Of a stretch of 6,065 bases of DNA, positions 1-5,458 are shown in pieces; the stretch's first letter is position 1, and each line of letters starts with the position of its first letter. The notes below the pieces were generated by a model. The model had not been told where the DNA came from and made no database searches. It saw nothing but the letters and a program-made list of their open reading frames with translations. Position numbers and translations under genes: made by a program. Source of the stretch: a bacterium (GTDB taxonomy: Bacteria > Bacillota_I > Bacilli_A > RFN20 > CAG-826); the NCBI GenBank assembly GCA_019421105.1, contig JAHZFY010000068.1, positions 1-6,065 of the forward strand, given 5' to 3'.

Positions 1-1130
1 GTGTGGTATCTATATAGGAGCATATTTTTTGCTGCTTCAAAATTGTTGAATAAATAATAAGGCAAACAATATGTTTCACTATCCCAAAAAGCATGGCCAC
101 TATAAGCTTCACCAGTCAAACCTTTAGCCCCAACATTATCGTATGGAGAATATCCATGATTTGTGCAGTTTAACATGAAAATACAATATCTAATACCTTG
201 CAAATCTTCATCATTTCCAATAATATTGACATCAGATTTATTGTATAGGTCTTTAAAAAATGCAATGTTTTTATCTAGCATTTTTTCGTATCCAATATTA
301 AATATTTCTTTATTTTCTTTAATGGAAGTATTAATCAATGCTTGATCATCATTTCCGTATTCTTTTGAAATTATATTGGTGACATATCTAGTTATTTCTT
401 TTTTATTGTTTAATTTGAATCTTGAAGTTGCCTTAATACCTTTTGAAATTTCTTCAACTTGGTAATCGTTTAAACCATCAATAGACATTTTGCTAACAAC
501 TTTTTGTTTTGTGAATAAAGTATTAGCTAATACATATAAATCGTTTACGTTTTTATTAAAGTTTTCAAAATAGCAGTCCACACCCCATTGAAGCATATCA
601 AAATCTAAAAATAACGATAGTTCTACTTCACATTCCTTATCGCTAGTTAAAATGATTTTTTGAAATGCATTATGGCAATTAATTAAACTTAAAAATCTTT
701 GTATTTCGATATTAATAATTTTGCCATTAGATAATATCCAATCAAATTTTCTAATGTAAAGACCACTTAAAAATGATAATTCTCGATAAAAATTATCAAA
801 TTTCACTTTGCTTAAATCTAAGATTTCATTATCGATCTTTAATTGAATTTTGTAATAGTTAACGCTATTTACCATGAAGTGAGTTCTTTTAACAATGCCT
901 TTATAACCAGTATTTAGCGTTTCTTTACTATAGTCATATACGCCGTTAAAATATGAACCAATCAATGTATTAGAAGTAGTGTAGTCTTCATCAAAAAATC
1001 CTCGAATACCCATGTATTCATTGCTCAACGAGAATAATGATTCACTAACTTGATATCGATCAATATGGAATCCATCTTCTATTATTTTATATGGATGAAT
1101 AGTTAAATATTTATGCGCTGTTTTTGCCAT
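1..1130 (-). CDS. Glycoside hydrolase family 65 enzyme (maltose/kojibiose/trehalose-phosphorylase type), C-terminal part cut by window edge
   Basis: The frame runs from ATG at 1130-1128 to the left edge, giving 376 residues; GH65 proteins are usually about 750, so roughly half is present. GH65 enzymes cleave alpha-linked disaccharides or short oligosaccharides in the cytoplasm, mostly by phosphorolysis to a beta-sugar-1-phosphate. The N-terminal beta-sandwich signature is visible as ESLFSLSNEYMGIRGFFDE (residues 30-48). After a linker comes the start of the (alpha/alpha)6 barrel, with GAKGLTGE (334-341) and FWDSETYCLPYY (348-359), the family's sugar-binding stretch. The catalytic Glu and the phosphate-binding loop lie beyond the edge, so phosphorylase versus hydrolase and the substrate linkage cannot be read. 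No signal peptide is seen. The start is one base after the stop of the upstream permease, with an AAGGAGG inside that gene, so it is the last gene seen in the sugar-import operon. Family assignment is firm; substrate is unknown. Confidence 0.93.
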   Translation of the reverse strand, partial: MAKTAHKYLTIHPYKIIEDGFHIDRYQVSESLFSLSNEYMGIRGFFDEDYTTSNTLIGSYFNGVYDYSKETLNTGYKGIVKRTHFMVNSVNYYKIQLKIDNEILDLSKVKFDNFYRELSFLSGLYIRKFDWILSNGKIINIEIQRFLSLINCHNAFQKIILTSDKECEVELSLFLDFDMLQWGVDCYFENFNKNVNDLYVLANTLFTKQKVVSKMSIDGLNDYQVEEISKGIKATSRFKLNNKKEITRYVTNIISKEYGNDDQALINTSIKENKEIFNIGYEKMLDKNIAFFKDLYNKSDVNIIGNDEDLQGIRYCIFMLNCTNHGYSPYDNVGAKGLTGEAYSGHAFWDSETYCLPYYLFNNFEAAKNMLLYRYH

Positions 1131-1131
1131 A

Positions 1132-2037
1132 TTAGCCTTTTATGCCTCCTTCGATTCCTCCGCCTGTAATCTTTTTTTGGAAAATAAATAAAATTATGAT
1201 TTGAGGGACAATTGAAATGCATAAAGCCATCAATAACATATCAGGAGTTATACCAGGGACTGTCCCCATTGTAGAATTGATTGAAAAAATTTGAATCATA
1301 ATCGTATAAAAATTAGGATCTGTAAGCACTAATTTTGGAAGTAAAAAATCACTCCAAGAAGCTGTCACAGAAAAAATAGCCACGACTCCGATAATAGAAG
1401 AAGAAATAGGCAATATTAATTTGAAAAATATGCCAATATCACTACTTCCATCGACTTTCATAGCTTCTACTAATTCGGTTGGAATTTTATCAAAGAAATT
1501 TTTAAATAGAATAAAATAAAATGCATTAGCACCAAATGAAAACCATAGCGGGATATAAGAATTTACTAATTGAAGATCCGCTATCATTTTAAACAAAGGA
1601 ACTATTGATAAAATAGTAGGAATCATATAACTTCCTAAAATCAAATAGTAAACAATTTTGCTTCCTTTTGGTTTTACAATAGAAACCCCATATGCCAATA
1701 AGCCATTAAATAATACTGCACAGATTGTGCATCCAATAATGACTATAATTGTGTTAAAAAAGTATTTTGTCATGTCTGTTTTAATCCAAACATCAATTAT
1801 TTTGCTTAAATGAAATTCTTCAGGCCAAAATTTAAATATAGCGCTTGTTAATTCAGTATTAGTTTTAAATGCCTGAACAAATAAGAAAAATAAAGGAAAT
1901 ACTGCTAAAAATAATACTAAAGTTAAAATAGCTAATAATACGCCATATAAAATTTTAAAACCAATATGACGATATTCCACGAAGTTAATTATGCCCGCTT
2001 GTTTATACTTTAATCTTGGAAAAACGTATTTTTTCAT
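1132..2037 (-). CDS. Carbohydrate ABC transporter permease, MalG/UgpE/LacG type (CUT1)
   Basis: This is the second membrane subunit of a CUT1 sugar importer in the cytoplasmic membrane. It has 301 residues from the preferred ATG at 2037-2035, normal for the family. About six membrane segments are visible, beginning near residues 28-53. The cytoplasmic EAA loop that docks the ATPase is at 188-212, with EAMKVDG (191-197) and LP at 209-210. The C-terminus QKKITGGGIEGGIKG matches the usual MalG-type ending. The frame is open further upstream, to ATGs at 2049 and 2070. The 2037 start is preferred because AAAGGA (2056-2051) lies 13 nt before it but only 1 nt before 2049, and 2070 has no such site. 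This start also sits one base after the upstream permease stop, giving TAATATG, the same junction as at the GH65 gene. Substrate specificity is not readable. Confidence 0.94.
   Translation of the reverse strand: MKKYVFPRLKYKQAGIINFVEYRHIGFKILYGVLLAILTLVLFLAVFPLFFLFVQAFKTNTELTSAIFKFWPEEFHLSKIIDVWIKTDMTKYFFNTIIVIIGCTICAVLFNGLLAYGVSIVKPKGSKIVYYLILGSYMIPTILSIVPLFKMIADLQLVNSYIPLWFSFGANAFYFILFKNFFDKIPTELVEAMKVDGSSDIGIFFKLILPISSSIIGVVAIFSVTASWSDFLLPKLVLTDPNFYTIMIQIFSINSTMGTVPGITPDMLLMALCISIVPQIIILFIFQKKITGGGIEGGIKG
1145..1151 (-). promoter_or_regulatory. Ribosome binding site for the GH65 gene
   Basis: AAGGAGG on the minus strand lies inside the last codons of the second permease gene, 14 nt before the GH65 ATG at 1130. 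The spacing is longer than usual, but it is the only strong Shine-Dalgarno match nearby. It supports the 1130 start and coupling to the preceding gene. Confidence 0.6.
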
Positions 2038-2038
2038 A

Positions 2039-2971
2039 TTAAATAGCATATCCTTTCTTTTTAATGACATAAGTTAAGACAAAATAGATACTTGATAATA
2101 ACAATATGATTAAAAATAATATGACAGTGCAGGCGCTAGATAAGTCTAATCTTCCATCTTGCATTCCTAAGTTATAAGCAAGCAATAATAAAGAGATAGA
2201 ACTTCCATCCGCGCCACCTCCATTAGTCATGACATAAGGTTCATAAAACACTTGCATAACACTAATTACTTGCAAAACAAATAATGTAGACATGGAAGGT
2301 ATAATTTGAGGAAGCGTTACATGAACAACTCTATTCCATGTTGATGCTCCATCAATTCTTGCAGCCTCATAATAACTTGTGTCAATTTGTTGAACCGCAC
2401 TTAGATAGATTAAAGCGGTACTACCAAATCCTCTCCAAGTCATAGTAATAACAATCAATGGAATGACTAAATTAGAATCATCTAACCATTCTATTGGTTG
2501 TGCACCCAAATTAATTAATATAGTATTTAAAAAACCAGCACTAGATGGATCAAATAAAAACGTGAATAATATTGATGCAGCTAATCCTGAAATTGCGCAA
2601 GGTAAATATATACCAATTCTATATATACCTTTAAAATGGATAACTTCAGAAAGTAATAATCCTACGATCATTGGTAATAAAAATCCAAGAAGTAAGGACC
2701 ATCCTAGGTATGTAAATGTATTTTGAAATGCTTTGATAAAATCTGGATGCTCGAATAGTTCAATATATCTTTCAAAACCAACAAATTCAATTGGATTAAA
2801 TCCTTTTGTGGTTGTAAAAGATAAAGCCATTGATATTAGTAGTGGAATCCAAACAAAGAAAGCAAATAAAACAATTGTTGGAAGCATAATTCCCCAACCA
2901 CTTAGGTGCTTGGAGAATTTTATGAGGCTTCTTTTTTTATCATCTCGTGTTTTAAAATTAATATTACGCAT
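2039..2971 (-). CDS. Carbohydrate ABC transporter permease, MalF/UgpA/LacF type (CUT1)
   Basis: This is the first membrane subunit of the CUT1 importer and would pair with the MalG-type subunit encoded just downstream. It has 310 residues, typical for MalF-type proteins without the large extra loop of enteric MalF. A charged N-terminus is followed by TM1 (about 26-50). Further hydrophobic segments lie near 88-109, 118-140, 168-190, 228-243 and 280-302. The EAA motif is at 202-221, with EAARIDGAS and a closing LP before QI. The loop NGGGADGSS (250-258) before the last membrane segments is also typical of the family. The ATG at 2971 overlaps the end of the binding-protein gene by 8 bp (ATGCGTAA). 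Only a weak GGA lies 8 nt upstream, so translation is probably coupled to the preceding gene. The ATP-hydrolysing subunit is not in this window. Confidence 0.95.
   Translation of the reverse strand: MRNINFKTRDDKKRSLIKFSKHLSGWGIMLPTIVLFAFFVWIPLLISMALSFTTTKGFNPIEFVGFERYIELFEHPDFIKAFQNTFTYLGWSLLLGFLLPMIVGLLLSEVIHFKGIYRIGIYLPCAISGLAASILFTFLFDPSSAGFLNTILINLGAQPIEWLDDSNLVIPLIVITMTWRGFGSTALIYLSAVQQIDTSYYEAARIDGASTWNRVVHVTLPQIIPSMSTLFVLQVISVMQVFYEPYVMTNGGGADGSSISLLLLAYNLGMQDGRLDLSSACTVILFLIILLLSSIYFVLTYVIKKKGYAI
2051..2056 (-). promoter_or_regulatory. Ribosome binding site deciding the start of the MalG-type permease
   Basis: AAAGGA on the minus strand lies inside the last codons of the MalF-type permease gene. 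It is 13 nt before the ATG at 2037 but only 1 nt before the alternative ATG at 2049. This favours the 301-residue product over the longer forms. Confidence 0.5.
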
Positions 2972-4388
2972 CGTATTTATCCAAAACTTTATTAAATTGG
3001 GAATTTAAAGTAGTCAATTTATTTTTTAAGTCTGCACGAGATATATTTGGATTTTTTAACACTGTGACGACAGCTTCATCTAGTAAGTCATACATGAATT
3101 GGGCTTCGTATTTGACTTCTTCTTTTTTCATTGAATCAATATTATCAAAGAAATCATTAAAGAATTTTTGATTAACATTGACATATTTATCATCTAATTC
3201 ATCAGCGTAGTCATTAAATTCTTTATTTGTCCATGGCCTAATGGATGGAAGAATAGGTTCATTTTTTCTAACAGATGTTTCTTTTCCTTCGACCATAGCT
3301 AATTTTTGTGGTTCGCTGATTTTTGGACTTCTGCCCATATATTCTAAAAATAATAATGCGCCTTTAACTTCTTCATCTGTTGCATTATCGGCAAAGACAA
3401 ATGGTGTCCCACCATATAGACTGTAACGGTCACCATTAGGACCAGCTGGCATTGGAACGAATGCAATGTCGTTTCTATCCACTCCACCTTGTGTAACTGC
3501 GTTTTGAATGACATCGCTTCCACAAAATGCAATAGCGATTCTTTCGTTGATTGCTTGATACCAATCATTGTAAACATAACCGCTTCCCGCAGGTAATAAG
3601 TCTCTTGATTTTAAATCAGCAATGTATTCTAAAGCATCTAAAACTTCTTCACTATCTAAATGACCAACTGGTTTGTTATTTTCGATTGTTTGCAATTCGG
3701 CACCAAAATTCCATGCAATATTAGAAAATAGCCAACCACCTTGTCTATTTGCACCATAAAACATAGTTCCTTTACAGACTCCACCTGAATTATCGTTGAT
3801 AATTTCAGACCAAGAAGCTAATTCTTCAAATGTTTGAGGGTATAATGGATTTCCTTCTTCATCGTATAAGGTGTATTCGTGTTTTTCCATATCACCTTCA
3901 ATTAGCCCATAATAACAAAGAGTCTTTAAATTTAACAACATTCCAAAACCATAACCATCTCTTGGAATTCCATATAAATTTCCTTCTTCATCTTCTAAGG
4001 TTTTTTTCATAAATGTTTCCATATCATCATAATAGCCAACTTCTTTAGCTACATCTGTGATATCTCTGATATAACCATTTGCGATTAACATCTTTGGCTC
4101 TGTAAACCATGTTTGGAAAATTGTAGGTAATGTTCCTGACATCCATCCAGCTACAACTGTGTTTGGAGCATATTCGTATGTAGCTGAATCTATAACATAT
4201 TCAGGATAGTCAGCTTCAAAACGATCTTTCCAAACTTTGAACATTGCAACATCAGCGGTTTGTTGAGTTGCAGGCCAAATTCCTAATTTAATATGAGTTT
4301 TACCATCTTTAGGTGAGCAAGACGCTCCACCTGCTAAAGTAAATGATGCCACTCCTAGCAAAGATAATAACATTTTCATTGATTTCAT
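2964..4388 (-). CDS. Extracellular sugar-binding lipoprotein of a CUT1 ABC transporter (SBP family 1)
   Basis: This is the binding component that captures a sugar outside the membrane and delivers it to the permeases encoded next. It has 474 residues from ATG at 4388-4386, somewhat longer than the usual 410-440. The start is preferred over an in-frame GTG at 4406 because GGAGGA (4401-4396) ends 7 nt before it and the GTG lies upstream of that site. The N-terminus (MKSMKMLLSLLGVASFTLAG) is a signal peptide with a candidate lipid-anchor Cys24 in LAGGASCS. The residue at -3 is Gly rather than the usual Leu/Val/Ile. Family-like stretches are GTLPTIF (85-91), GIPRDGYGFGMLLN (140-153), PMPAGPNG (312-319) and YGGTPFVFA (325-333). 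The gene leads the operon, directly after the promoter, and its end overlaps the first permease by 8 bp. The ligand cannot be assigned; the GH65 gene in the operon suggests an alpha-linked di- or oligosaccharide. Confidence 0.94.
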   Translation of the reverse strand: MKSMKMLLSLLGVASFTLAGGASCSPKDGKTHIKLGIWPATQQTADVAMFKVWKDRFEADYPEYVIDSATYEYAPNTVVAGWMSGTLPTIFQTWFTEPKMLIANGYIRDITDVAKEVGYYDDMETFMKKTLEDEEGNLYGIPRDGYGFGMLLNLKTLCYYGLIEGDMEKHEYTLYDEEGNPLYPQTFEELASWSEIINDNSGGVCKGTMFYGANRQGGWLFSNIAWNFGAELQTIENNKPVGHLDSEEVLDALEYIADLKSRDLLPAGSGYVYNDWYQAINERIAIAFCGSDVIQNAVTQGGVDRNDIAFVPMPAGPNGDRYSLYGGTPFVFADNATDEEVKGALLFLEYMGRSPKISEPQKLAMVEGKETSVRKNEPILPSIRPWTNKEFNDYADELDDKYVNVNQKFFNDFFDNIDSMKKEEVKYEAQFMYDLLDEAVVTVLKNPNISRADLKNKLTTLNSQFNKVLDKYDA

Positions 4389-4395
4389 AAAAAAA

Positions 4396-4401
4396 TCCTC
4401 C
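4396..4401 (-). promoter_or_regulatory. Ribosome binding site of the sugar-binding-protein gene
   Basis: GGAGGA on the minus strand with a 7-nt spacer to the ATG at 4388. It is the best-placed Shine-Dalgarno sequence in the window and fixes the start of the first operon gene. Confidence 0.85.
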
Positions 4402-4410
4402 GACACGAAT

Positions 4411-4439
4411 ATTATAAATATTTATAAGTAATCTTTTAA
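4411..4439 (-). promoter_or_regulatory. Sigma-A type promoter of the sugar-import operon
   Basis: On the minus strand a perfect TATAAT (4416-4411) follows TTAAAA (4439-4434, four of six matches to TTGACA) after a 17-nt spacer. Transcription would begin near 4404, leaving a short leader of about 15 nt that carries only the ribosome binding site. There is therefore no room for a riboswitch or attenuator, and control is expected at initiation. The region is AT-rich, so chance matches are possible, but the placement upstream of the first gene is good. Confidence 0.6.
4412..4427. repeat. Perfect 16-bp AT-only palindrome overlapping the operon -10
   Basis: TTATAAATATTTATAA reads identically on both strands. 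It covers most of the -10 hexamer and the adjacent spacer of the operon promoter, a position where a dimeric repressor would block transcription. AT-only palindromes arise easily in such DNA, so an operator role is inference only. Confidence 0.4.
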
Positions 4440-4507
4440 GGCTACTAATCGGCAAATTTGGTAGAAAAAACTGCAGTGATTAATTTTTTATGTGCTATTA
4501 TTTATTT

Positions 4508-5458
4508 ATGTTCAAACAAATAAAAAAAAGATTGATTAATTCGATATGGATACCAGCGCTATTTGCTATAGTTTTTTCAATGGTGGTTATTTGCAGTTCA
4601 TTAATTATAACTAACACTAGAGACTATAATACATATGTTCAAAATGATATTGATCAAATAACGAACACTTTTAATTTCAATGTTGATATCGCTTCCTCTA
4701 GCATTGATTCTTTAAATCAAAATGATAGTATTGTGGATTATTTAAAAGGCCAAGATGCTTCAGAAGCAATGATTAGAACAACTCTTTCTAATAAAACCGC
4801 CTCTTTTAAATCCATTTTAGGCATGGCGATTTATTCTTTAGATAATAACATTAATCCAATAGGAGATTATAATGTTTCTGGTCTTGCAAAAACAGATGAA
4901 TTATTGAATTTAATGCCTATAAAAAAATTTATAAATGATAATGAAAAAATGCATTTAATTTTTATTAGAAATAAAGCAATTCATTCATCTTATTTTTTTA
5001 CTACCTACAATGAATTAGATGGAATGTGTTCGCTGGTTAATAAAATATTTGATGAAGATAACAAATTGATAGGTTTTGTATTAACTGATTTTAAATCGGA
5101 TATGATTTATAATGTGTTTTTAAACGATAAATCTTGCACTAATCTTCGCAATTCAACTTTCTTTGTTTACCAAGATAATGTGACCTTACTATACGAGTAT
5201 GATCAAAATTATGTCGATGAACATTTTCATGAGAAAGCATTATTTTCTAAATCTTTAAATTTCTATTTAATTGATGAAATACAAGTAAAAATTAATTACT
5301 CTAAACACGGATTTTATTTAAATAATTTATATATTGTTTTGTTTAATCTTGCCACTGGATTATTGTTTATGGGTTTTGTATATTTTATTGCAAAAGAAAA
5401 CGCTAACGCGATATGTGAACCATTAGAAAACCTAGCTAGGAAGATGGGCGATTTTTAG
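4508..5458 (+). CDS. Sensor (N-terminal) half of a YesM-type histidine kinase, ending at the start of HAMP
   Basis: The 316-residue product has TM1 at about 13-35, an extracytoplasmic region of about 235 residues, TM2 at about 273-295, and then CEPLENLARKM (303-313), the first helix of a HAMP linker. It stops three residues later. YesM-type kinases of this layout normally run to about 560-600 residues with HAMP, a His_kinase domain and an ATPase domain; all of that is missing here. The extracytoplasmic region has the feel of a double-Cache sensor (IYSLDNNINP near 108, IFDEDNKLIGFVLTDF near 180-195). As it stands the protein cannot phosphorylate anything. Two in-frame ATGs (4490, 4508) lack a good ribosome binding site; 4508 is preferred because the protein then opens with MFKQIKKRL before TM1. 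Its position divergent from the sugar operon suggests the original kinase regulated that operon. The missing half lies inverted immediately downstream. Confidence 0.85.
   Translation: MFKQIKKRLINSIWIPALFAIVFSMVVICSSLIITNTRDYNTYVQNDIDQITNTFNFNVDIASSSIDSLNQNDSIVDYLKGQDASEAMIRTTLSNKTASFKSILGMAIYSLDNNINPIGDYNVSGLAKTDELLNLMPIKKFINDNEKMHLIFIRNKAIHSSYFFTTYNELDGMCSLVNKIFDEDNKLIGFVLTDFKSDMIYNVFLNDKSCTNLRNSTFFVYQDNVTLLYEYDQNYVDEHFHEKALFSKSLNFYLIDEIQVKINYSKHGFYLNNLYIVLFNLATGLLFMGFVYFIAKENANAICEPLENLARKMGDF
5431..5458. other. Tail-to-tail junction between the two kinase halves, with a 10-bp palindrome
   Basis: The plus-strand sensor frame (stop TAG 5456-5458) and the minus-strand kinase frame (stop TAG 5438-5436) overlap by 23 bp, with no terminator or spacer. 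CCTAGCTAGG (5431-5440) is a perfect palindrome inside the overlap zone. YesM-type kinases usually end just after a motif like GTTIRIIIPK. The minus-strand tail NRPSS, and possibly the plus-strand GDF, are therefore probably read from sequence that originally belonged to the other side. The break is thus around 5440-5458. Whether it is a recombination site is inference. Confidence 0.5.

Larger units (their letters stand above)
4389..4507. other. Divergent intergenic region between transporter operon and sensor gene
   Basis: About 119 bp separate the binding-protein start from the preferred start of the plus-strand sensor gene. The left half holds the operon promoter and the 16-bp palindrome. 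The right half holds two short perfect palindromes, CAAATTTG (4453-4460) and ACTGCAGT (4470-4477). A weak plus-strand promoter candidate is TTGGTA (4458-4463), 17 nt, TAATTT (4481-4486), which would start transcription close to the ATG at 4508. No RNA gene or terminator is visible. Confidence 0.5.

Noticed and set aside
163..345. Plus-strand open frame opposite the GH65 gene
   Set aside because: It is antisense to a firmly identified family member, has no ribosome binding site, and its translation shows no recognisable domain.
2038..2070. Longer start of the MalG-type permease at 2070 or 2049
   Set aside because: There is no ribosome binding site before 2070, and the AAAGGA is only 1 nt from 2049. 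The start at 2037 fits better and mirrors the next junction.
2463..3008. Two plus-strand open frames opposite the MalF-type permease
   Set aside because: They are complements of conserved permease coding sequence, including the region near the membrane segments. No start signals or protein features support them.
3241..4012. Short frames on both strands inside the binding-protein gene
   Set aside because: All overlap a full-length, well-supported coding sequence in another frame or strand.
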